From Clostridiales bacterium mt11 (lineage in GTDB: Bacteria > Bacillota > Clostridia > Tissierellales > Tepidimicrobiaceae): a DNA stretch of 64,000 bases. Position numbers and translations under genes: made by a program. This document shows, in pieces, positions 8,682 through 18,278 of the stretch. The notes under the pieces are model-generated. The model made no database searches. It was not told where the DNA came from and worked only from the letters and a program-made list of their open reading frames with translations. The stretch spans positions 250,816 through 314,815 of the forward strand of contig LN874948.1 in assembly GCA_001282665.1 (NCBI GenBank), given 5' to 3'. Numbering within the stretch: the stretch's first letter is position 1; every line of letters starts with the position of its first letter.

Positions 8682-9435
8682 ATTTAAATCTTTTAACCTC
8701 ATCTTCTAAACTATCTATATTATATTCCAATGCTATTATTGGTTCCATTTCATATTTTTCTAATAAGTTCCCTATAAAAAGAATACCTTCATCAGAAAGT
8801 CTATTGTGTTCATCATATATACCTTCATTCCAATGGAGATGAATATATCGTATTTCATCCTTTAATATCCTTATCCACTCCTCTAATCTCTTATTAGTCC
8901 TAAGCTTTGCATGTCCTATGTCTAGGCAAACTTTAATATTAGGAAAATCTATGGTATCCATAAGCTCCTTTAATAATATTGGGTCATCTTCAAATATATT
9001 CTCTATAAGTATAGTCCCTTTAAAATCTCCAACCTCTTTTAAAATTTTCTCCCAAAATTCTCTGTTTAAATTATTGTTTAAATCTTTTATTCTCGGCTCG
9101 TTAAGCCAAGGATTTATCTGACTATGGAAAACACAATAATCTGCACCTAGTCTTTTAGCAATATTTAAGGTTGTTAAATACCTATGATAACTGGCTTCTC
9201 TTATAGAACTATCTGGACTTATGGGTTTTAAATCTAAAAATGGTCCATGGATAGATATGGTATTAGAAAATCCATCTAACAACTTTTTATATTCCTTAAC
9301 CCTATCTTCCCAACCAAAATCTAACAGCTCTGGCTGGGTAAAATCTTGTATTTCCACTCCTAATCCTAATCTATCAAATTTTTGTCTATTAAAATAATCT
9401 ATGGTACTAATACAATTAACAATCGATTTATCCAT
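8680..9435 (-). CDS. xylose isomerase-like TIM-barrel protein (sugar phosphate isomerase/epimerase family)
   Basis: A 251-residue AP-endonuclease-2-type TIM barrel. Metal-binding residues expected of the family are visible: SIHGPFLD near residue 60, VFHSQ near 103, LIENIFED near 140, CLDIGHAK near 168, IHLHWNEG near 197 and LEYN near 236. The family covers sugar isomerases, epimerases and endonuclease IV relatives; the substrate cannot be told. Single gene. Confidence 0.8.
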   Translation of the reverse strand: MDKSIVNCISTIDYFNRQKFDRLGLGVEIQDFTQPELLDFGWEDRVKEYKKLLDGFSNTISIHGPFLDLKPISPDSSIREASYHRYLTTLNIAKRLGADYCVFHSQINPWLNEPRIKDLNNNLNREFWEKILKEVGDFKGTILIENIFEDDPILLKELMDTIDFPNIKVCLDIGHAKLRTNKRLEEWIRILKDEIRYIHLHWNEGIYDEHNRLSDEGILFIGNLLEKYEMEPIIALEYNIDSLEDEVKRFK

Positions 9436-9613
9436 ACTTTATCCTCTTTTCACCCTAAATTAGATGTTCTTATGTAGTATATTAATTATACTATATTTTC
9501 TTTCCAAAAGGGGGAATAAAATAGAATAGAAAACAAGATTATGATTTTAACTCTCTCGTCTCCTATTCTATAAACTATAAGCTTAAATATATACAACATA
9601 TATTAAATTTCCA

Positions 9614-11704
9614 TTATTTTAATTTAAATTCTTCTACCAATTTATTTAGATCGTCTGCTGCAATTTTAGAACCGTTGGCTGCCTTTGCCATTTTTGCTGT
9701 TTCTTCTACTATAGTAAGTGTTTTTTCTGCTATATTAGATGTCCACTCTGCTCCTTCATTGTTTGCTACTGTTACTTCTTCTATAGCTCCAAGCACTTCT
9801 TGTATAGAGGCCAAAAGTTCTTCAGATATAGCACTGAAATCATTTATTAAATTCTCTATATTATACATATCCTTTGTATATGTCTCCGTAGATTTTAACA
9901 TCCTATCGTAGTCCTTTATTATATCTGTATCCATGAAGTCAAGTATTTTACTTGCACTTTTGGATAAATGCTCTACGGATTTTACTGCTCTTTCTGTTAT
10001 TTGTTGAATTTCTTCTACAGTATGTCTTGAATTTTCCGCTAGTTTTCTTATTTCTTCTGCTACTACTGTAAATCCTCTGCCAGATTCCCCTGCTCTAGCA
10101 GCTTCAATAGCTGCATTTAATGCTAATAAATTTGTTTGATCTGTTATTTCCATTATGCTATTGGACAATAAACTTATTTGATCCATAGCTTTTACTTCGT
10201 CTAAAGCCTTAAGCAATTCCTCCTTAGTTTCTGAATATACTCTAGAGATACTCTTCTGAGATTCTTGAAAATTATTTTTCAGCTTATTGGTCTTTTCATA
10301 TACTTCTGCTATAGACTTACTTCCCTCTTCTGCCCTATTAGTAACGGTTTCTGCTACCTTTTCAATTTGAACTGCTGAAGCATTTACTTCTTCTGTTGAG
10401 GCAGATGTTTCTTCCATTCCTACCGATAATTGTTGAGTTGCATCAGAAATATTTTCCATATCATCTTTTAATTTATCTGCTCCACTATTTATCCTATTAG
10501 TCATCTCTTCCATTTTTCGGGATTGACTCATTATATCATAGATCATCTCTTCCAATGAATTTTTCATATTGGAGACAGATCTAGCCATTTGCCCTACTTC
10601 GTCTTCTTTTTTAAGATATTTATCTGGAATATCATAGGTTAAATCTCCTTCATCTATAAAGGCTAAGCTTTCATTGATAACTTTTAGGCCCTTCAATGAT
10701 AGTTTAATCATTTCCATCAATATTACAACTATTGCGATAACCGATGCCAGTGCAAATCCCAATAGTACCTTCTTTAAGCCATAGTATTCACTCATAATAT
10801 TTTTCTCAGGCATAATAGTGCTAAAAACCCATACGGTATCTGAAGATTCTAATTTCATAGGTACTATAGCTTCTACGCTTTTAACTCCATTTATGCCGTT
10901 AGTCAACTTTATCTGTTCCTCTTCATAAGCAGTTTTAAACATTTCTTCTAATTCTGGATACAACTCAAATAAATTTTTCATTATTTTATCTTGACTTTTT
11001 CCATGGGCAATATAATTTCCCTTACTATCTATTACATGAGCATATCCACCGTAGGGACTAACCTCTTCCACTATCTCTTGAATAAAGCTAATGTCTATAT
11101 CAGAAGATATGACACCTACAAACTTTCCGTCTCTTATTATAGGCTTTGCTATGGAGAGCATTAATTCATCTTTACCATCTACATTATATACTGTTGGATC
11201 CGTTAAAAATGTTTTACCTGTATTCCTAGGAACATTATACCAATCCATATCCATTCCATCATCATAAGCTTTCGTTACATTACCATTAAAAATATAGGGC
11301 ATAAAAATCCCTTTTTCATTGCTGCCAATTTTATTTATGTACTCTTCATCTCTACCATCAAATGCATTAGGTTCATAACTTATGGATATTCCCTTTAAAT
11401 CTGAATTTTTATCCATTATTTCCTTTAACATTCCTATAACGTCTTCTCTTTTGATTATGTTTTTACCTCTTAGATATTCAATTTCATTTATAACTGAATC
11501 TTCCATCTTCTCAATATTCTCTAGCATATCTATTATCTTTTTTTCATTTAAATAAGAAACTTGTCTGCCAATCTCCTTTGCTTGTTTCAAATTTACAGAA
11601 TAAACATGTTTAAAAACCACAGCAAAAATAATAGAGAAGCAAATGAGCATAATAATCCCTGTGAATAGACTAAGTTTGTGTGAAATTTTCATCTTATTAA
11701 ACAT
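9614..11704 (-). CDS. methyl-accepting chemotaxis protein with dCache sensor
   Basis: A transmembrane chemoreceptor of about 696 residues, starting at the ATG 10 bases after GGAGGG; a GTG 9 bases upstream is less likely. Order: TM1 (about 12-32), extracellular double-Cache domain (about 35-310, with the DMDWYN and PTVYNVDGKDELMLSIAKP signatures), TM2 (about 315-338), HAMP, then a long coiled-coil signalling domain. The hairpin tip NLLALNAAIEAARAGESGRG binds CheA/CheW. Cache domains of this type often sense amino acids. No che genes are nearby, so it is an orphan receptor. Confidence 0.93.
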   Translation of the reverse strand: MFNKMKISHKLSLFTGIIMLICFSIIFAVVFKHVYSVNLKQAKEIGRQVSYLNEKKIIDMLENIEKMEDSVINEIEYLRGKNIIKREDVIGMLKEIMDKNSDLKGISISYEPNAFDGRDEEYINKIGSNEKGIFMPYIFNGNVTKAYDDGMDMDWYNVPRNTGKTFLTDPTVYNVDGKDELMLSIAKPIIRDGKFVGVISSDIDISFIQEIVEEVSPYGGYAHVIDSKGNYIAHGKSQDKIMKNLFELYPELEEMFKTAYEEEQIKLTNGINGVKSVEAIVPMKLESSDTVWVFSTIMPEKNIMSEYYGLKKVLLGFALASVIAIVVILMEMIKLSLKGLKVINESLAFIDEGDLTYDIPDKYLKKEDEVGQMARSVSNMKNSLEEMIYDIMSQSRKMEEMTNRINSGADKLKDDMENISDATQQLSVGMEETSASTEEVNASAVQIEKVAETVTNRAEEGSKSIAEVYEKTNKLKNNFQESQKSISRVYSETKEELLKALDEVKAMDQISLLSNSIMEITDQTNLLALNAAIEAARAGESGRGFTVVAEEIRKLAENSRHTVEEIQQITERAVKSVEHLSKSASKILDFMDTDIIKDYDRMLKSTETYTKDMYNIENLINDFSAISEELLASIQEVLGAIEEVTVANNEGAEWTSNIAEKTLTIVEETAKMAKAANGSKIAADDLNKLVEEFKLK

Positions 11705-11960
11705 ATAAACCACTTCCCTCCAACATCTGTTATATAGTATTTTGCTAATTTTATTTGTTCAAATATTTTAAAAAATAATGGACTGGTGAATGAAGTTTGC
11801 TTAAAACCCTCCTTTACTATTTTATTTTTCCCTAGCAGCGGACAGGCATTTATATTTTAGATATAACATAAATTTGAGAATAAGTCCAACACATTTTAAC
11901 AAAAATAGACATAGTTCGACTACTATGTCCTAAATAGAAAGATTAATATGATAATTGAAT

Positions 11961-12209
11961 TTATTTTTTAAACCTATTTATTTCCATTATCTTTTCATTT
12001 ATATAATCATATCCCTTTGGTGAATGGGGTATTAGACAGTTGGTACAATCCTTAATCCCCATGTGGTCAACGTGATTGCCTCCACATTCCTCTAAAAAGT
12101 ATAATGGACAATAACAAAACATACAATTGAATTCCTCTTCATCTTTCACCTTATGACAAGGAAAATATTTGCAAGCTATATTTCTATAAAATCTATACGA
12201 GTTCTCCAT
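11961..12209 (-). CDS. cysteine-rich small-domain protein at the end of the cobalamin operon
   Basis: An 82-residue protein with eight cysteines arranged as metal-binding pairs (C13/C18, C29/C32/C34, C42, C55/C58), matching the cysteine-rich small domain often found in corrinoid gene clusters. It starts one base after the stop of cbiJ. A metal or Fe-S role in cobalt handling is suggested by context only. It is the last gene of the 16-kb operon. Confidence 0.8.
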   Translation of the reverse strand: MENSYRFYRNIACKYFPCHKVKDEEEFNCMFCYCPLYFLEECGGNHVDHMGIKDCTNCLIPHSPKGYDYINEKIMEINRFKK

Positions 12210-12210
12210 A

Positions 12211-12939
12211 TTAATTCCCCCTTATTATTTTTTCTATGGAATCTATACTACTTAACCCCTGTTCCTCTTCTCTGCCTATTATTATAGATGTTATTCCTAG
12301 CTCTTTACAAGCTAATACCTTTTCTAAAGTTCCACCTTCCTTTCCGCTATCCTTCATTACTACGTAATCTGCATCATATTCTTTGAACATAATTTTATTA
12401 TAATCTTTAGAAAAAGGACCTAATACTGCAGCTATATCCTTTAATCTTATACCATATTTTTTACATTCTTCTATACTTTCTATGGCAGGAAGTATTCTAT
12501 AGATAAATCTATTATTCCCTCGTATCCTCTCAAAATCTCCTATGTTTTTAGAGCCAGTGGTGAAAAATACTATTCCTTTCACCTCAGCAAGATAATTATA
12601 ACATTCTTCATAACTATTTAAATATATACTTTTTGTCCCTAATGTAGTCTTTTCTCTAATATAACGAATATATTTTATATTTTTATACTCTGCTGCCTTC
12701 TTTGCGTTCTGGGTTACCACCTTTGCATAAGGATGGGATAAATCTACTATTAAGGATATCCCTTTTTCATCAATAAACCTTAACATCTCCCTATAATTCA
12801 TCCTACCTACGATTAAATTAGGAGTATCTATAAATTCTCTTCCACTATCCGTTGCAATGGTAACAATGTAGTTATCGATATCTCTTATCTTATCTAACAA
12901 CTTTCTAGTTTCCTTAGTACCTCCAATTATCCATATCAT
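12211..12939 (-). CDS. cbiJ: cobalt-precorrin-6A reductase
   Basis: A 242-residue CobK/CbiJ-family enzyme that reduces a double bond of (cobalt-)precorrin-6A with NADPH. The N-terminal IWIIGGTKETRKLL nucleotide motif and the family hallmark DLSHPYA (near residue 97) are present. It overlaps the end of cbiH by four bases, so translation is coupled. Confidence 0.9.
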   Translation of the reverse strand: MIWIIGGTKETRKLLDKIRDIDNYIVTIATDSGREFIDTPNLIVGRMNYREMLRFIDEKGISLIVDLSHPYAKVVTQNAKKAAEYKNIKYIRYIREKTTLGTKSIYLNSYEECYNYLAEVKGIVFFTTGSKNIGDFERIRGNNRFIYRILPAIESIEECKKYGIRLKDIAAVLGPFSKDYNKIMFKEYDADYVVMKDSGKEGGTLEKVLACKELGITSIIIGREEEQGLSSIDSIEKIIRGN

Positions 12940-13658
12940 ATCAAATCATATCCTCTTGGTGTTATCATATAGCCATCATTTATATAGGTATTACTATTGC
13001 CTATTATCAATATAGATAGCATGTCCACTTTTTCGTAATCTATGTTAGCCAATGTTGTTAAAATTATTTCCCTATTTAAGCGTCCTGAATTCTTCACTAT
13101 TCCCACTGGCGTTTCTTGAGATTTATATTTTAATATAATATCTACCGCCTTTTCCAAATGATCTTTTCTCCCTTTGCTTCTCGGATTATAAATGGCTATT
13201 ACAAAATCTCCTTCCGCTGCTTTTTCAATTCTATTTTCTATGACCTCCCATGGAGTTAATAAGTCGCTTAGACTAATAGAAGCATAATCGTGCATTATTG
13301 GAGAACCTAATTCACTAGCCGCTGAAAAGGCAGCGGTAACTCCTGGAATTATTTCCACCTCTATTTCTTCTTTTAATTCTAAAACGGGTCCTGCCATACC
13401 ATAAAGTCCTGCATCTCCTGTGCTTATTATAGCTGTATTCTTCCCACTCCTAACCTTATCTATAGCCAATTTACATCTTTCTATTTCTCCCTTCATTCCT
13501 GTAGAAAATACTTCCTTATCCTTAACCAAATTCCCTAAATAATCTATATAGGGAGTATAGCCTACTATTATATCTGAACGCTTTATTGCCTCTATAGCTT
13601 TTAAAGTCATATATTCTCTACCCCCTGGTCCTATACCTATTACATATAATTTAGCCAT
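12936..13658 (-). CDS. cbiH: cobalt-precorrin-3B C17-methyltransferase
   Basis: A 240-residue tetrapyrrole methylase that methylates C17 and drives ring contraction in the anaerobic route. The S-adenosylmethionine pocket is marked by GIGPGGREYMT (residue 7 on) and STGDAGLYGMAG (near 79). It overlaps cbiG by eight bases and cbiJ by four. The short single-domain form lacks the ferredoxin-like extension some CbiH proteins carry. Confidence 0.92.
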   Translation of the reverse strand: MAKLYVIGIGPGGREYMTLKAIEAIKRSDIIVGYTPYIDYLGNLVKDKEVFSTGMKGEIERCKLAIDKVRSGKNTAIISTGDAGLYGMAGPVLELKEEIEVEIIPGVTAAFSAASELGSPIMHDYASISLSDLLTPWEVIENRIEKAAEGDFVIAIYNPRSKGRKDHLEKAVDIILKYKSQETPVGIVKNSGRLNREIILTTLANIDYEKVDMLSILIIGNSNTYINDGYMITPRGYDLI

Positions 13659-14673
13659 TGTTTTCCTCCTTTGCTATGGATATTGTTATTCCTCCATATT
13701 TAGTCTTCCTAGATATGATTTTCCCACCTAATAAATAAGCACAAGGTTCTGACACCGAATATACTCCTATGGTATCCTTGACAAACTGAGATTTTTCAAA
13801 CCTTTGCTCTACTTTTTTAATTTCCTCTATAGTCAATATTTTTAATGGACAATTAAAGTATTTCGATGCTTCTATTATTCCCTTTTCATGTTTCTTTATT
13901 TCCACTGTCCCTATAGCCTTGATACCTTTAATAGATAGATTTACCTTATGAAATGCTTCTTCTATTGCTTTTATAATTCTTGAACTCTCCATTCCTTTCT
14001 TACATCCTATACCTATATTTATATTTTTAGGTATGAGGGTAGCATAGGGGATGATAAATTTATTTTTCATATAAGATTGAGAGCTAACTATTATAAGTCC
14101 TTCAATATCAGAACCAATATTTTTCAAATCGTCTAGTATCACTAGATTGTCGTAATCAATCCTATCTTCCATTTCCGAATAAAACCCAATTTTTTTCCCA
14201 TTTACCATCATAGAGGTTATCTTTTTCACCGATTCCATGTCTTCCATATAATAATTATTTCTCGTAGCAAATACATCTAAGGATTCTATTCCTCTATTAT
14301 CAGAAGCAGTAGTAATTACAGGAATAGCTCCTACTATATGGGCTACCCACTTTGCTAGTTCATTTCCCCCACCTATATGACCAGACAATAGACTTATTGA
14401 AAATCTACCTAAATCATCTACTACCACTACAGCAGGATCTATGGTCTTATCTTTAATATATGGATTCATCATCCTTACGGCTATACCTGTAGCAGATATG
14501 AATATTAAGCCATCATATTTCCTAACCAAATATTCCATTAAATCTTTAATTCCACCTTCAATTTCACTATTAGTATAGTGATATACAGATGAAATCATCT
14601 CTCCACTGCTATGGGCAATCATATCACCTAATATTTTTCCTTTATCGGTGAATGATAAACAAGCTATTCTCAT
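13651..14673 (-). CDS. cbiG: cobalt-precorrin-5A hydrolase
   Basis: A 340-residue CbiG that opens the delta-lactone of cobalt-precorrin-5A and releases acetaldehyde, a step specific to the anaerobic pathway. N-terminal region with LISATGIAVRMMNPYIKDK and LLSGHIGGGNELA (about residues 58-110), a variable middle, and a C-terminal domain with GIGCKKG (near 222) are all in place. Overlaps cbiF by four bases. Confidence 0.92.
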   Translation of the reverse strand: MRIACLSFTDKGKILGDMIAHSSGEMISSVYHYTNSEIEGGIKDLMEYLVRKYDGLIFISATGIAVRMMNPYIKDKTIDPAVVVVDDLGRFSISLLSGHIGGGNELAKWVAHIVGAIPVITTASDNRGIESLDVFATRNNYYMEDMESVKKITSMMVNGKKIGFYSEMEDRIDYDNLVILDDLKNIGSDIEGLIIVSSQSYMKNKFIIPYATLIPKNINIGIGCKKGMESSRIIKAIEEAFHKVNLSIKGIKAIGTVEIKKHEKGIIEASKYFNCPLKILTIEEIKKVEQRFEKSQFVKDTIGVYSVSEPCAYLLGGKIISRKTKYGGITISIAKEENNG

Positions 14674-15425
14674 TTAGATGCACTCCTATATTCATGGGTA
14701 TACTCAGGATCATACAGTTTAGACCTTTCATATTCACCTTCTATAAAATCTCCTACTAGAATTTGAGCAGTTTTTGTTATTCCTGCCTCTTGAATCTTTT
14801 CCTTTATATCCTTTAATGTACCTAATATTATCCTTTCATCGTCCCAAGTTGATTTATACACTACAGCTACTGGTACATTTTCTCTTCCATATCCTTTTTT
14901 TAATTTTTCTACTACTCTATCTATCTCTTTTATGGAAAGAAATAAAGCCATTGATGCCTTATGGGCAGCTAAACTCTCTAAATCCTCCTCTGCTGGTACT
15001 TTAGTCCTTCCTTCTATTCTAGTTAAAATTACCGTTTGGCTCACCTTTGGTAATGTAAATTCCTTTTTTATGGAACAACAAGCTGCTGTAAAAGAACTGA
15101 CTCCTGGAACCACTTCATAATCTATATCCTTTTCATCTAATAAGTCCATCTGCTCCCTTATAGCACCATATAAAGTTGGATCTCCTGTATGAAGCCTTAC
15201 TACTTTTAAGCCTTTACTCACTGCTATTTCCATTTTTTCTATTACTTCTTCTAATGTCATATAGGCACTATTATATATTTTACAATCCTCTTTGCAACAT
15301 TTTAAATGCTCCTTTGACACTAAACTTCCAGCATATATGACTAAATCCGCCTCTTCTAATAATTTTCTTCCTTTGACGGTTATTAAATCCACATCTCCGG
15401 GACCTGCTCCTACAAAACTAATCAT
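14670..15425 (-). CDS. cbiF: cobalt-precorrin-4 C11-methyltransferase
   Basis: A 251-residue tetrapyrrole methylase that adds the C11 methyl group. Motifs FVGAGPGDVDLITVKG (residue 4 on), RLHTGDPTLYGAI (near 77) and VVPGVSSFTAA (near 105) define the S-adenosylmethionine and substrate sites. Overlaps cbiL by eight bases. Confidence 0.93.
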   Translation of the reverse strand: MISFVGAGPGDVDLITVKGRKLLEEADLVIYAGSLVSKEHLKCCKEDCKIYNSAYMTLEEVIEKMEIAVSKGLKVVRLHTGDPTLYGAIREQMDLLDEKDIDYEVVPGVSSFTAACCSIKKEFTLPKVSQTVILTRIEGRTKVPAEEDLESLAAHKASMALFLSIKEIDRVVEKLKKGYGRENVPVAVVYKSTWDDERIILGTLKDIKEKIQEAGITKTAQILVGDFIEGEYERSKLYDPEYTHEYRSASK

Positions 15426-16080
15426 CCTTTTTCCGCCTCCCTATTATAAGAGAAATATAATCCTTATCCTCAACTATAGCTTTCCTATCCATTAATACTT
15501 TCTCATCTTCTAATGTGCAACGCTTAATGTATTTATAGATAAAATTCTTCTTCTCAAAAGAATCTAATATATCCTCTTTATCTTTTAAGGTTTTTAATAT
15601 ACATATGGAATCTACATTGTCCAGCATTTCTTCTTGAAATTCATCACAAAGTAAAAATCTATCTTTTTTTATGGTAATAGGAGTTTTAGATTTTGCTGCC
15701 CCAGCTATAAAAGAAGGAATTCCAGATACTATTTCTACTTCCACATCTGTTTTCTCTAATTCTTCCATTATATAGATAAAGGTACTATATATCATAGGAT
15801 CCCCTATAGTTAGGAATACTCCATATTCTTCATCTGATATTTCCTTATATATAATTTTTGCAGCTTTAGTATAGTCATCCATTTTGACCTCCCCCATGGG
15901 AAAGTCTAACAATACTACTTTTTTATTATGGATATAATCCTTAACCGTATCTAATGCCATGTTTTTACCTTTATTATTTGGTGCAAATATTACCTTTGCT
16001 CCTTCTATTACCTTAACTGCTTTTAATGTCAGCAATTCCTTATCTCCCGGACCTGTTCCTACTCCATATAGTTTCTTCAT
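15418..16080 (-). CDS. cbiL: cobalt-precorrin-2 C20-methyltransferase
   Basis: A 220-residue tetrapyrrole methylase acting right after cobalt insertion. GVGTGPGDKELLTLKAV (residue 6 on), FLTIGDPMIYSTF (near 88) and EIVSGIPSF (near 115) fit CbiL. Overlaps cbiT by four bases. Confidence 0.92.
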   Translation of the reverse strand: MKKLYGVGTGPGDKELLTLKAVKVIEGAKVIFAPNNKGKNMALDTVKDYIHNKKVVLLDFPMGEVKMDDYTKAAKIIYKEISDEEYGVFLTIGDPMIYSTFIYIMEELEKTDVEVEIVSGIPSFIAGAAKSKTPITIKKDRFLLCDEFQEEMLDNVDSICILKTLKDKEDILDSFEKKNFIYKYIKRCTLEDEKVLMDRKAIVEDKDYISLIIGRRKKDD

Positions 16081-16631
16081 CTTTTCACTCCTTTTACGAT
16101 AAATATTGGGTTATTACCCTTCATGATTCCTATATTGTCCATAGAGGAGGATTGAATGAGTTGAACCCCTATATCTTCGTAGTTATATTCCTCCAATAAT
16201 TCCATAAATCGATTCAAGTTTTTTAAAGTTATAAAGTTTCCACATAGGATTCCACCTTTTTCAAGAACTAACTCTAAATATTCAAATATCTCCTTTAACT
16301 TTCCACCGCTACCCCCTATGAAACATTTATTAAACTTTATATTAGGAATATCCTTTGGCGCTTTACCTTCAACTATTTTTATACTTACTCCAAACTTATC
16401 CTTGTTTTTATTTATTAACTCTATGCCTTCTATTTCCTTTTCTACAGCCCATACCTTTGCCCCTTGTAGTACTGCTTCCACTGATATAGAGCCTGTACCT
16501 GCTCCAATATCCAATAGTCTATCTCCAGTTTCGATTTTTAAATACGCCATAGTCAATACTCTAATATTGAATTTAGTCATAGGGATATTTCCCCTTATAA
16601 ATTCTTCATCATCAATCCATTTCATTTTCAA
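16077..16631 (-). CDS. cbiT: cobalt-precorrin-6B C15-methyltransferase, decarboxylating
   Basis: A 184-residue Rossmann-type methyltransferase that methylates C15 and decarboxylates the C12 acetate. The motif DIGAGTGSISVEA (near residue 41) is the S-adenosylmethionine loop, and FIGGSGGKLKEI (near 105) is typical of CbiT. The reading frame opens with TTG; the ATG two codons later (16625) is an equally good start. Overlaps cbiE. Confidence 0.92.
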   Translation of the reverse strand: MKMKWIDDEEFIRGNIPMTKFNIRVLTMAYLKIETGDRLLDIGAGTGSISVEAVLQGAKVWAVEKEIEGIELINKNKDKFGVSIKIVEGKAPKDIPNIKFNKCFIGGSGGKLKEIFEYLELVLEKGGILCGNFITLKNLNRFMELLEEYNYEDIGVQLIQSSSMDNIGIMKGNNPIFIVKGVKR

Positions 16632-17199
16632 CCATCACCACCGATAAAGAGGATTTATCCTCTATTTTTTCTCCTATACCTATTTTCTCTATTAATTCAT
16701 CTTCATAAGAAAGATTAAAACCTGCATATATAGTGCCCTTTACACCTAAATCATGCAGTGCTTTTGAAATAACTGACGGTGTGTTTTGTTTATCCGTCAA
16801 TATTATGGTCTGTTTATTTTCCCTTACCTTGTCTAATCCATCTGTTCTACCATGTAAAGATAAAAGACAAGCTCCCTGCCAACTCTTTTCTAGCTTTGAC
16901 ATCATATATTGAAAAGAAGATAAACCGGGCAGTACTTTTTCAATAGGCACTTTTCTTTTCTTAAGAAATTCAACTATTCCATAAAAACATGGATCTCCTG
17001 AGGCTAATATCAGTATATCTTCCCATTCATCTATATGCTTTACAATGTCTTCAACTCTATTTATTTCTACAAAATCATTCCGTATAGACCTTAAAGAATT
17101 TGCTACTCTGCCAAATGCCATTACATATTTCGCTTCTTCAATAGCCTCTCTCACTTCTACAGTTAAATATCTAGGATTACCTGGTCCGACTCCCGCCAC
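16612..17199 (-). CDS. cbiE: cobalt-precorrin-7 C5-methyltransferase
   Basis: A 195-residue tetrapyrrole methylase forming, with the separate CbiT, the two halves that are fused as CobL in the aerobic pathway. MAGVGPGNPRYLT at the start and LASGDPCFYGI (near 66) mark the cofactor site. The start is a GTG two bases after the cbiD stop codon, preceded by GGGG. Confidence 0.9.
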   Translation of the reverse strand: MAGVGPGNPRYLTVEVREAIEEAKYVMAFGRVANSLRSIRNDFVEINRVEDIVKHIDEWEDILILASGDPCFYGIVEFLKKRKVPIEKVLPGLSSFQYMMSKLEKSWQGACLLSLHGRTDGLDKVRENKQTIILTDKQNTPSVISKALHDLGVKGTIYAGFNLSYEDELIEKIGIGEKIEDKSSLSVVMVENEMD

Positions 17200-17201
17200 T
17201 A

Positions 17202-18278
17202 TTACCCCATATGAACACCCCTTTCCATAGAATATATGATTACCTCTACAGGATAGCTTTCATCTTTTAAGTATTTTTTAATCCTCTTTTCTGCTCCCCT
17301 TTCCATATCCTTAATAATTTCTCCATAACCTTCATCTATACAAATATTCAGCCCTTCTTCAGCAGTTATTGCTTCCCCAACCCTTTCAAGGACTTCTATG
17401 GAAGCTCCTCTTAATGCTAAATAGTATATAAAGGCTTCCACTCTAGCATCGCATATTTTACTATGGGTGTTAAACACTCCTATAGATAATTTTGAAAATT
17501 TTCCAATATGCCCTATTAAAGTCATGGATTTAAAACCTTTATTATAAATATATAAAAGGCTGTCACCTATATAGTTTGAAACCTTTACTCGACCATTTAC
17601 CAATCCTAAAGAATCTGCAATTTTTTCTCCATAGTTGCCTGGTACTAAAATTATATTTCCCTTTCCATACTTCTCTTCAATCATATCCACTTCCATATAG
17701 ATGGTTTTTATTAGAGCCTCTTCGGACATAGGATATACTATACCTTTAGTTCCTATAATGGATATGCCTCCACTTATGCCAATATTTTTATTATAGGTTT
17801 TTTGACTTATTTTCTCACCTTCTGGTGCATAGATGACTATATTGTATCCAGTATGTGAAACCTCTCTTACTTCTTTTTCTATCATCTTCTTGGGAACAGG
17901 ATTAATAGCAGCCTCGCCGACTTCACCAAATAGACCTTTTCTCTCTATTCTACCTATGCCTACCCCGCCATCTATCAGAACCTTGCCATCGTTTCTTTTT
18001 TCTACTTCTGCATATATTTCCATTCCATCAGTAACATCTGGATCGTCTCCTCCATCTTTTATGATGGAACAACATGCCTTATTTTCATCTAATATCTGAT
18101 TATTTACCTCTAACTTTAACCTCACCCCTGCTGGAGTATCTATTTCTACATAGTTTATCTTCTTACCACTTTCAATCATTAAAGCAGCTGCTTTAGCTGC
18201 TCCAGCTGCACAACTGCCAGTAGTATAACCACACCTAAGTTTTTTGCCATCCTTTATTATATACATATCCAAGGTCAT
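17202..18278 (-). CDS. cbiD: cobalt-precorrin-5B C1-methyltransferase
   Basis: A 358-residue CbiD, a methyltransferase found only in the anaerobic pathway. Family signatures GYTTGSCAAGAAKAA (near residue 17), GGIGIGRIERKG-type loop (GGVGIGRIERKG near 99) and GNYGEKIADSLG (near 213) are clear. Its ATG overlaps the stop of the upstream fusion gene (ATGA). Confidence 0.94.
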   Translation of the reverse strand: MTLDMYIIKDGKKLRCGYTTGSCAAGAAKAAALMIESGKKINYVEIDTPAGVRLKLEVNNQILDENKACCSIIKDGGDDPDVTDGMEIYAEVEKRNDGKVLIDGGVGIGRIERKGLFGEVGEAAINPVPKKMIEKEVREVSHTGYNIVIYAPEGEKISQKTYNKNIGISGGISIIGTKGIVYPMSEEALIKTIYMEVDMIEEKYGKGNIILVPGNYGEKIADSLGLVNGRVKVSNYIGDSLLYIYNKGFKSMTLIGHIGKFSKLSIGVFNTHSKICDARVEAFIYYLALRGASIEVLERVGEAITAEEGLNICIDEGYGEIIKDMERGAEKRIKKYLKDESYPVEVIIYSMERGVHMG